Shown here piece after piece: positions 27,801-39,800 of a stretch of 64,000 bases of DNA (position 1 is its first letter; each line of letters begins with the position of its first letter). The notes under the pieces were generated by a model. The model saw only the letters and a program-made list of their open reading frames with translations. It ran no database searches and was not told the origin of the DNA. The translations under genes and the position numbers were made by a program. Location: NCBI GenBank assembly GCA_914767715.1, contig OU612071.1, positions 25,851,681 through 25,915,680 of the forward strand, read 5' to 3'. Source of the DNA: Membranipora membranacea. Lineage: Eukaryota > Bryozoa > Gymnolaemata > Cheilostomatida > Membraniporidae.

Positions 27801-30800
27801 AGGGTAGTAGTAACTCATAGCCATGATTTGTATTTTTGTTCAGGTAAACATTTCGACTATGTCTGCGAGTTTGTATTAGAACAAATAAAGGGAAATGGCA
27901 AATCTCTCCTTCAATCTGTTGCAAGACCCAAGTATTGTACGCATTGTGTTACCTCTATATCAAATTGTATATCTGCATTATATTGTAACATATATATATA
28001 TATATTGTATTATATTATCATACTTATATTATAGCTGAGCTCGTGATGCACAACGAGAGAGTAGTGAGACACTGTAAGGGTATAAATCAGACTCTGGCCG
28101 ATTTGAGAGTTAAGTTTGATAAGCTCCTCTCAGAACATCAGATCAGATTTGATGGATTTCAGAGCGGAGTGGAGAGCATGGAGAGTATAGTACTTAGGGC
28201 TAATAAGAGCTCTATGTAAGTATTATATAGTCTGAGAGGCAGTTATTTGGGGTGAGATTTAAAGGGGGTCTAGGGTCAGGGCCCCCAGATCAAATAAGAT
28301 CCAATTGGCCTCTATTTGGAGTCAGAAGGGCTCACCAGTAGAATGGGAACACTCCAATAACGGGAAAATTGGGTAAAACTTGATCTTAACCTCTCCTATG
28401 ATGATAGTGATTGTGCTCATCAAACAGCAAGCCTCCTTTGTGAAGTTTTGAGGACAAAATTAATGTCCTAAATCCAATAAATAGTTATTGTATTAAAAAT
28501 AAAAAAGGAGTTGTCCTCTTTAGATCAGGGAGCAGACAACTTCCTATTTGCATTACATGTTCATGTCTGTGTATGAGCTGTCTAAACTCTGATCATATCT
28601 CTGAACACTTGTTAATTATATTTCTTTAAAAAATTGAAATATGGACCCTGACTTATTGGGTATTTAAGGATCAATCGCTACCGAGGTTAGGATGTACAGC
28701 AAGCTCTCGAAGCACTTTAGGTGCCTAGGTTTATCTAAGGTAGCAGCCTGGCTGGCTCATTTGTATGGCATGGTATGTCATCTGGACCCAAAAATTGAAA
28801 CAATAAACCAGGCCTAATATGATTGTTGGGTGGTAAAGTGTCCAGGCTCACTAAAAGGTGGTTCACCGACTTCAGTAATAAGTACATGCTGTAGTTTCTG
28901 TGGATAGTTGACTAGTTATGTGGACATTATGAGCACACATTTTACCGCACCAGTGCAAGTCGAAAGCTGAGCTTCTAATAGGGAGATTTGAATATTAATC
29001 TCGGATAGCTTACTTTGTGAGCATCAATCTTATTTGTTGTAGTCTGAGCTGTGTAGGGTTGGTATTTGCAGAGTCTGTCTGCTAACTAGCGCGGCATAAG
29101 TCATGTTGCTAATTTAAATACTGCAGTTTTCATGGCGGATATGTGGAATAAGTTTTGTGCATAGTTAGTTTTACTGCTAGGTTCAGTGAAAGTAGAATAA
29201 TACAGCCCCTCTATCCTCCTATATAAATACATGCATATAAATGATCCAATTTTGATGCCCATCAATCTCATTTGATCCAGATCAGTTTGGATCACATCCC
29301 AATTGTGAGTCGGATTCGATCCGGATCGAGCAACTTAGTAGTGCTAGTGATTTTATTCAGATCAGAAAACGATCCTGATCTGGTTCAGATCACAGGAAAG
29401 TGATCCAGCCACAACCTCTGATATCAAGTTATATCCAATATTCCTTTCCTCTTGCTAAGTGTAGCTACTCCGATTGCAGGCTAGTGAGGTTAGATATAAC
29501 GCGATGTCGATATTCAACGCATGAACCTTTTAAACCCAATAGAGGAGACCATAGACATAAATCATTGATTAAGTCTATGAACGAGACTATTACATGATGT
29601 ATATTTCCTTTTTAACGCCAGGTTGGTTGAGCAGCAGGCAGCAGTACAGAAGACTAAGGAGGACTTCATGTCTGATATCCGAGTCTCACTCCGTACCTTC
29701 AGAAGAACTCTGGACGATACTCTACAGCTCATGAGAGAAAGTAACGCCATGTTCATCAAATCATTCAAGTATGTCTCTCTGTCTGTGTCTCAAAAATCGT
29801 TCAAGTATGTCTGTCTGTGTGTCTCAAAAATCATTCAAGTATGTCTGTCTGTGTGTCTCAAATCATTCCAGTACGTCTGTCTGTGTGTTTCACATCATTC
29901 TAGCGGGCAACCCTTTATTTTTCTCCTCACTTTGAGGAGAACTTAATCAATGCACATGGTAGGCAATCAATTTAGTGTATGCGAACTGGCAAATGAGGTA
30001 AGGCAGGTCTTGTAGAAAGTGTTGACGACAATTCCCCTCTGTGATTTGTCCCGTCGGAAATGAAGAAAGATAAGCCTTAGATGTTTAAATCTAGGTATCA
30101 ATATTGTAAGCTGGTAAATACTACTGATGTATTATACAGATTGATAGTTGACAGATGCCATATTTGTATATTTTTTGTATATTGTTATCTATATTTGTAC
30201 ATTTCCTTTTTTCAGGTTGTTCTCAGATGGGGGTAATTTCTGTCCAGAGGAGATTGATGTCTTCCGTAAGAACTTAGACAAGTATTCTCACAAAGTAGAC
30301 GATGCAGAAGGGGTGGTCATGTCTGAGTTGGAAGGAATTGAGGCTAAGTGGCTGAAGAGAGCCAATCAGCTTGCAGTAGACTTTGAGGACAGGTACACTA
30401 TGTCTTATATCTACTCATAAGGGGAACTGAGATGGATTAAGGAATAATATAGTCAGAATACAGGCAGCATACACAGCGTGCACCACCTGACAGAGAAACT
30501 GTTGCAGAATGTTTAAATGTTTTATGTCCAGAGAAGCATCTATGTCCGTATTTTGTGATTCATTTCCCGAGAGCAATGTGTTTCTATATGCTGTTTGGTC
30601 GCAAACCTCAAACTAGAATCCATTCCTCTCCTCATTTCGGCAGAGATGGAGATGAGAGGTATCATTCAAGAGTTGTCTTTTCATTGTGAGAAAGTTCACT
30701 TGACCTGAGATTAAATGATCCAATTTGTATATGTTAGAATACGCATAGAATGGAGCTGCACTCCACTCCAATGTTGTGTAATATATGTCAGTCTGCAGTC

Positions 30801-33800
30801 TGTCTGTCTACCCTGTGAATTTAAAGCTTGATTTTGTTTTGTTTTAGATTTAAGAATCACATGATAGATTTAGTGTTTATTGAGAAGGTGGCTCGATGGC
30901 TCACTAACACCCAGGTCAAGGTAAAGGCTGAAGTAGCTGAGAGTAATGGACAAGCTAAAAGATTAGCTCAGTATCTCAATGATCTGGAGAGAAGGATTGA
31001 CGCATGTGAACGCCCCAACCTGGATAAAGAGGTATAATGATGACAGACCTCAGGCTAATTGCTTCACATTAACTTTGTTATATATTTTAGATTAGTGGTT
31101 TTGCTGAACTTGTTTACAGTTTCCTAATTCAAAGGGTACAAACCCCTAGGGTGTGTTATATTAACTTAGCCGATGATAAGAATCAAACTTAGATTGTGAA
31201 ATCACTGATGTTTCGGCCTTTGGCCCCTTCAGAGTTGGTTCTCTTCCCTGTTGGCCATTTTAGTTTATTTTGTTTGTTGTTATGTATCGTTGTTCATACT
31301 AACCGAAGGAGATAACCTTACTAAAACTTGCACATTATTATACATACTAACAGCATTCAGGCAAACCTAAACTGGTAAGAATTTTTATTATCTCCTCACC
31401 CATAAGACACAATACTAGCCTGAGTTCCATGCTCATACTTTGCCTAGGTTGCTGTGATGTATTTAATGATAGACAGATTTAGATTAAGATTCTTAGGGTC
31501 TCTTCTAAGCACTCAAGTGATTGTCTTGGCCCCTCTTCAGGAGAATATTGACACAGTTCTTCTTCACAGCTAGTAAGACACAGAATCCGTTGATTCTGTA
31601 TGGTATATCTGGTATAGAACATCAATTATAAATAATTTATCGGACTCATTTGAGCATGGAACTAAGGCTATGCTGTAATCCATTTTTACATTTTGCGCTA
31701 CAACTCTATGCCTTTCTCCTTCTGCTATTTGTTTTCACTATCTCTGCTAGAAAACACAATGCATGGCATGTACTACTATTTAGTATTCATTAGTTTCTGT
31801 ATAAGGGGACCTGGGAGGATTGATAATGGGTCACCTTTAACGTTCAAAAGCAGTATCAAAATTAGCCTTAGATTTAGGACTTGTTTCAATCAAACATGTT
31901 TTTACATGTTTCTCTCCATTTACAAAAAAAATAAAAATGTGATCGTTGTAACTGCTAGATTTGGACAAGAGTCTCTTCCAATTGCAGCTAATATCACTCT
32001 ATATCTGATCACTGGATCGATTATCTCAGTAGCTTAGCTAGAAAAGATTCTGTGCGGGAATTTGAGTCAAACGCACTTCTATAAAATATTGAAATCCATA
32101 ATTCTATTTAATGATTAACTCTCATCATGCCAGATCTCTCACCAAGTCAGATATTTACCTATGACTAATATTTCCTTTGTTTATTAGATGGTTTTTTCTT
32201 AGAATTTCTATTGAGAGTATTTGTTTCAAGGTGTGCGATACGAGGAGCTGACACGTCACTCTTTTGCACTTAATGACGATGATGAGGTTGGTTGCTCTAT
32301 CCCTCTGGCAGCTCTTTGACCGTGTTACAGGCCAGGTACCTGTTATGTCTTCTGCTATCAGTTTCAATCAGATAGTCAACCTTTGAGTGATAAAAATATG
32401 GTTATTCACTCATCACTAGTTTTCCAACCGTATATGTGCCTGTTATTTTTATGTATTTTTGTTGACTTTAGGTGGTGACTTCCGATGACCTCAAGAAGGA
32501 CCTGAAGCCGATATTTGAAGCTTTTCATAAGAGATCAGATTATATAAAGTGTAGACTGGAGGATATGGATAAAGACTCGGCTGAGAATCTAGCGGCTGCT
32601 AGTAAAGCTTGTATGTATCCATACTTACCCCGTCCCTTTAGGTGTATCCATACTGACCCCGCCCCCTTTAGGTGTATCCATACTGACCCCGCCCCCTTTA
32701 GGTGTATCCATACTGACCCCGCCCCCTTTAGGTGTATCCATACTGACCCCGCCCCCTTTAGGTGTATCCATACTGACCCCGCCCCCTTTGGTAACCTACC
32801 GACCCCACCCTATGATCCCGCCCCATTATATATATCCATCCTGAAGCCACTCTATGACCCCGGCCCAGTCATAATATCTACACTGACCTGCCTCCTTTTG
32901 TCTCTAAACTCTGATTTACGAAATGAGTTTGTTAACTCTTCCCAAGGACAAGTATTGTACTTTTCTCAGAATGTTCATAAATATGTTGGTAAGTCAATTG
33001 ACCTTGTTTAGACATAATTATTTATCTAGTTGACCGAAAACAAGCAACATCTCTCCTTTTCCTCTAGGCTCTATACTTCCCTCCTGGCAGCATTCATTGA
33101 AGTATATTTCATTTATGTTACTTCTTTGCATCAGTGTTATATAATTATACATTAGACTGGCGGCGAGCTGGCAATGTAGCCATGACAGTAACAGTCCCAG
33201 GTATTAACTATCCGTCACCGCCTCATTCTCTCACTCACTGATTTCTAAGATCACTCAGTAGATTAGGCTCATGAACAACTCACTTTATTCATATATAAGC
33301 TTGTAGTTATCGTTATATTCTATGGGTGTTGATGGGGTTAGAATTGCACAGTCACTTATTTTATTCTCACTTGGGCAGGCTGTTGTAGTTGACTAGTTTT
33401 TGAAAAAACAACATTACCCTGTAACAAAAAAAGAAAGTCCCATGTTCAGCAGTTCAGCGCTGGTAAAATACAGATTGATCCACCGGAATTTTTGGAACAA
33501 TATATTCAAATCTACCTCGTAATTCAGACCTGGCCAACTTCAGCAGCCTAACCATGTTGCTCACAGCAGACATTGCATCCCGACTTCATGCATCTCAGTC
33601 ACAACACCATGTTTACTATGCAGCTAAAATCCTGCAGAGGTTGTTTGGTATTAGACTGCGCACATCGATTGACGACGCCAACAGCTCTCAGTACGAGCGA
33701 TCAAAGAAGCAGAGGAACAGACTGAGGAGCACTCAGTCCTTCTCAGGACCCTTCAGAGTAGACATAGATCATACAGATGTCACTGTGCAGTCCTCAGAGT

Positions 33801-36800
33801 CTGCCTGCTGCTGTAGAGTGAGTAAGCTGTCTCAGGGTGAGCAGACGACTGACATGAGAGGCTGGCAGGCCTCGGGAGGAGTAGCAGTCCTCACTGCTCC
33901 AGGAGCTAATCTATCAACTCTAAACCAGAACGTATCTGTGAGTGACAAGAGAAGGAAGATGAAGATTGTACCAGATAAGTTTGAGCTTGAGTTTGGGTTT
34001 TATTCAGACGACCTACTGAGGAGCGCCACTCCGGACACCAAACTGAGGGATACACTCTCTATGAGTATCCCCCCGGAGTTCAGATACATCCTACCCGATA
34101 AGGCCTGTGTGAGGTGCACTCAGAGCCTGGAGACATCTCTTACAGTACCTAGGTCTAAACTAGATATCGGTATCAGCGCCTCAGAACTCTACTATCCCTG
34201 TCACTGTTACGACGCGCCTCACTATGATGTCAGAAATCTACTAACCGGAGCAGCACAAGGTATACAGTGTATCCATGGTAATGAGCCTCCATTACGGTCC
34301 AATCTTAAAGCACAAGGTCTCGTACCAGTCAGAAGAAAGCGAAACTTCAACCTGGCGAAAAGTTTCAAAAAGTTTGCAATGAAACATAATTATCAAAAAT
34401 GGTCTGTAAAAGTATCCAGCTTTTACAAAAAGAAGAACCGCGAGACAAGGCAGGAGAAGCAACAGGAGACGAGACAGGAGAGGCAACGGGAGACCCGACA
34501 GGAGAGAAGGCAGGCCACCAAACTCAAATCTAATTGCTCAGTATCAGCAGCGGACAAACAGGGAGATTCAGTCAAGAGAAAGACTGTTAAATACTCACGC
34601 AGCATAAGACCTTATGGCAGCCGACAACAGAGAAAAGGTTATCTCTGCTGCTGCTGCATAGTACTAAACTCTATAAGATGCTCGACTCTTTACAATGTTA
34701 TGCTATTTAACCAAAGCTATGCAACACCAAAGTGGTCTGAATATAAAACAGAACTACAAGCTCTGCTCTACTATGTGTTGCGCCTATAGAATAAACAATA
34801 AATTTGTATTTTAGATTTATATATTTATATAGTTATTTGCAATGTAGTTATTTCATTTATGAGGCTGTGTGTATCTGATTCATCTCAGTGATCACCTCAG
34901 CTCAAATTGCCATGCTCCTGTTTTTTTTACTACATAATCACCTTAATATTTGCTCAGATATAGTTATTGCAGCTCATTAATATAATTTGAATATATGAGC
35001 TTGAAAGGCGCAACCCATTCACTGATTCCTCCCTGTCTTGCCCAGCTGACTTTTCACAGTGAGATATAGTTAGGATGTTGAGGCGATCGTTGTTATGTCA
35101 CTGAGTTGGTATACAATTGATTTTACAGCTTCGAATGTCAGATATGCTATCATAGATATACCTTATATATAATGATTATTGATGACATCATATCCTGTTT
35201 TGTAGCCAAAGTAGGATTCACAGATCTACAGACTGGTACATCAACTCTAACTGGGGGAACCAAACAGAAGCAGGCCGCTGAGGACCCAACCATCACCATC
35301 GTCAAGAATATCTATCGGTGAGCATACACTATATACTGTCTTATACTTGTGCCCTGATGCTGATAATAAGTTTGAAACGTGCTTATTATCATCAGATAAA
35401 CATGAAATTTGAGCTGAATTCTAAGCTGTTGCTCTACAACAAGCCACCAGCCGCAGGCATCAAAATCAATGGTCCGAGTTTATATATCACTATATATATG
35501 GCAAGTTCTACATCTACTACATTCATTGAATTCTACTCTTTCTTATCGTCTCTCTGCTTCTCTCTCTGTGCACACCTTCCTCTCCTGTCACTAGTGAGTT
35601 CCATCTGAACCAGGAGAAAGCTTTAGTAGACGCAGCTGTAAGAATACAGAAGAGTGTCAAATCTAACAAATCTCTGCACGCTCTCACTATGAAGCGTGTA
35701 CACTCTAAACTTACTGGTACTAATACTACGTCAGCAGCGGCGGGTCAGGGTCAGCGTAGTAACTCTCGTACTGCGGGAGGTCGTAACTCTAAGTCTGATA
35801 AGAAGGGAGCGAGAGCAGATTGTGAGTTATATATCAAGCTTCACAACTTCACATACTCTGTGGCCTCAGTTTTCCCTGACTTACTGCTGATACAGTCCTA
35901 ACAAAGTCACTCATATCTCACCAATTCACTTATATATTCACACTACTCCTTCAATCACTCACAAATTAACACCATTTCTTAATACACTAAGCATATCAAA
36001 ACCTTGTTCGGTTGGAAGGAACGATATTTAATATAGGCTGCTCGACAGTCGAGCATGCAAGAGTTGACAAGCTTCCCCCCCCCCCCCCCGACCGAACAAA
36101 GCTTGTCAAGACAGGCTAATTAAAACCATACCTTCTAATCATTCGCATATTAACATTATTCTTTTAATGCTTATAATCAACTAAACTTTCATTGAACACA
36201 GTCATAGACGGTGAGATATGCTGGGATTCAGGGCATCCCCTTATAGTATCTAGCTCACATCCAGCTGCTCATTCCTCTCAAGGTAATAAAGGAAAATCTT
36301 AATCTAGATCAATTCTTATTTAGTATGTTAGTTGATTACCCTACAAGGAATATATACTGGTGAACAGATTCTAATAAACCACTCCAGGGTACCTGCTACA
36401 GGGTGCTAAAATGGCCAAGTCCTGTAACCTGTGCCTAGTCCTAATGGTTAATATGTAATATACACACCTTCTCAACCAGGAACTGAGCAAACCATCAAGA
36501 AGTTCTCCCTCAATGGGACCTGAACCCGTGACTCCTGTGGCATTGAAGAGAAAGCAAGCTGTTTGGTCTCTTCTTACCTTTTGCAAACCTTAGTTCCGTT
36601 CATATAATATTTATAACTAGATGTTGTGCACCACAACAAAGTTTATTATGCTGATAAGCAATAAGACCCCTTACATTCAACTAATAACAGCGATAGCAGT
36701 GCAGAGAAAAGGGAGTAAACAGAAACAGCAGCAGCAGCAGCCGGCACAGATACCGATGATGCCTTATGAGAGGAAGGCTTTGTCACCAGATAAGAAGTTA

Positions 36801-39800
36801 TCTTACAGTGGTCAGCTTATGAGAGAGTTTACTAGTCAGCTCAATATGACTATCCCTCTCAAAGTACAGAGAGATTGTATCAGGGCTATGGAGGGTGTAT
36901 CAGATCCCGCTACCTCTATCATAAAAGAGATACTTAAGTAATCATTCATCTCCTTCTTGTCTCCATCTTTTCTCTTTCTCTTTTTTATACTTTGTCTCCT
37001 CCTTTTATTCTCATCTTTGGCACTAAATATAACCACAGTTATAAGACTGTAATAGCTGAGGTCATTCTTATCTCTTCGTTTCCACATCTACACTTTGTCA
37101 TCTCCAAATTATGTCAGCAAGCCATAAACCGATTCGCAGTTGTAGCTTGGCTTTCATAGGCAGTCATTATTGCCTAGCTTACAGCAAAACAAGAACATGA
37201 CTGCTATCGAATTTATTTAATGATTATCTTATTATTACTTTATTATAATATATCTGTAGCACTCAGAAGCCAGCTGCCTCTGATCAAACTGAGTTGATTC
37301 CTGAAAAGAAGAAGGCGCCCCCTACAGTGACTGCAGAGCAGACAGCAGAGAGGAGACAAGCTGATGAAGGTTCAGAGAAACATGCTGGAGAATCCCGACC
37401 TGTAACAGAGAAATCTGGTATGTTCAAAATAAATCATAATAATTCTCAAACATAGTTGACTGATTAAATAAATGAACCTGTATAATATTGAACTCTGAAA
37501 TCAGAGCTATCAGTTCACCTCTTTAGAACAGAGCAACACTAATTGAAAGTATTAATTAACCTAAATCTCTTTTTCAATCTGATATGAGAGGGGAAAGAAG
37601 TGAGTATAATTACCACGGTAACTCTCCTTTATTCCTATATTTTATAAAAGGAATGATAAATTGTTTATATTTTAGGAAAGACAAAGTCGACTGCTAAACA
37701 GAGTCGAGCGAGTCAGAGGCGTGGAAGCTCTGTACCAGATCCCAATAAGAACAGACACTCCTCTGCGTAAGTCTCTAGCTCCATCTACTCTTCACAGTAT
37801 AATCATTCTCATCAGTGCAGTATGTCACTATTCGAGGTCTGCTCCTTAGTACACTTGTCCTTACGTCATAGCCTCTTGTCTCTCGGACTAAGTGTTGACT
37901 ACAATGCGTCAACTTAGAAGAGCAGTCAATAAGCCATCAATTTCATCAAACGACTAATCAAATCAATACATTTACCTCAAGGACACCCCACAATCAGTAG
38001 ACCGCTATGATCTGATCACACAAGATCGAGACATAGTTAGATGTCACATTACGTCTCAGTCATGTTACGTCTTAATCACGTAACATCTTAGTCATGTCGC
38101 GTTACCTCTTAGTCATATTACGTCTTAGTCATGTTACGTCTTAGTCATGTTATGTAACAGTCAAGTCACGTAAAAGTCATGTGATGTTAGACCTCTGTGG
38201 TTCCTTGTCTGCTGATTCATGTTCCACTACTCTTTCCATTATACAGCTTGCGTATTAACCCATTTAACAGTAAAGCACCACTTCCAGCCATACATGTTAC
38301 TGACTACTCAACTCTAAGCTCCTCATCATCTCATAGACATTCTCTTATCAACATCAACATCAACAACAACGCGCTGTCACCTACCAACACCCAGTCACCA
38401 TCTCCCACACCCACAAGCAGCCAGGAGTCACCATCTCCCACACCCACAATCAGCCAGGAGTCCCACCCCCAAACACCTACAACTAACCAGGAGTCCGACC
38501 CCCGAGTACCCACCACTGCCACTCCTAATAATGCCCATGAAAGCACTAGGCCAGCATCACATTCAGCTGGTAATGCAGAAATGCCGTTCATCCCACTTCT
38601 GACACCAGTGATGAATGAGTCAGCCATCTGTCCAGCACATGTCACAGGGGATTATGATCCTGACTATGCTGATGATGGTTATGAGTTGGTTTCTGCCGCT
38701 GACGAGGAAGGTGTAAATGTTAATAATAGCTCACTATCTAGATTAGAGGTGAGGAACTCAAGGTCAGGCAGTAGGACGCCCCGTGTTAGTCTCTATAGTT
38801 ATCGTAACAGCGCCGCCTCTCCCTCTCCTGATCGTCTCACTCCTTCTTTACCTCCAAGCAAAAAGATGAGCATGTAAGTACAGCTGCACTTTCGTCCTAA
38901 GTTGGGTCTCATACTTTCAGTTCACATCAGTATTAAGGTGTTTTTGATTTAAACTTTGACTACAGTTTCACCTAAGCAACGTCGGGGGTTTAGAGAACTG
39001 GTGTAAGTCCTCCTGCTCGTGAAATGTGTGTATCCAAATCCAACCAAAAAATATTTAGCTTCTTACAGTCCATGAAAAATTCCGATCGATATCCTCTTGT
39101 GAAATAACTGTCATTGCTGAGGATATCCGGACCAACCAGCCCAAGGCCCTAGCTCTGTTGTGTGTAATCTGTACTGAGTAATTTCGACTCAGCGAAGAGT
39201 GTGCTTTCATGTGATGTGCTTGCTTTAGACTGTTTTTTTTAAAAATGAATTCATCTGCCTACCTACCTGTTTGGATTCAGAACCTTGGTTTATCTAATAT
39301 TAAAAATTGCTTGTGTTTCAAGGGTTAATTGGATTGTATTAGGAGTAAGAAGGTAAACTAAGTCTATCTATAATTATAAAATTGATATACCTACAGTGTA
39401 TATGAGCAGGCTAGTCTCACTCTCTGTATTATGAATCTACCTGTCTGTGTTACTACCTAGTTTATGAACTGAAAAAATATCTGAGGAGGCAAAGTGATGG
39501 AGTCAAACCACCAATCTGAAAATACATTACATATCATATTACTATCTGATAGTGTTTTCCTATCACTTCTTGCCCTGATTACTCTGCCTAAGAGGTCTCC
39601 CTCACTGGAATCACATTAGACTGACACATTGTTACTCAGTCTTAATCTGTGGAACAGATACTAATATTGTAAGCTGACAGGCACTATTACAGTTGATCTA
39701 CTCACTCTACATACTACTATTTCTCTACTCCATATCTTATCTATCATGTGTCTATAGGCCGAGATTTGAGAAAAAACTTCGAAGCCACCGACTAAAGAGA

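Noticed and set aside
32611-32790. Regular 30-bp repeats considered as a CRISPR array
   Set aside because: Units are directly adjacent without unique spacers, and the context is an animal gene intron.
33554-34789. 411-codon ORF considered as a processed retrocopy
   Set aside because: No poly(A) tract, target-site duplication or recognisable parent gene is visible, so there is no positive support.
38331-38645. 104-codon minus-strand ORF
   Set aside because: Complement of low-complexity exon 35.
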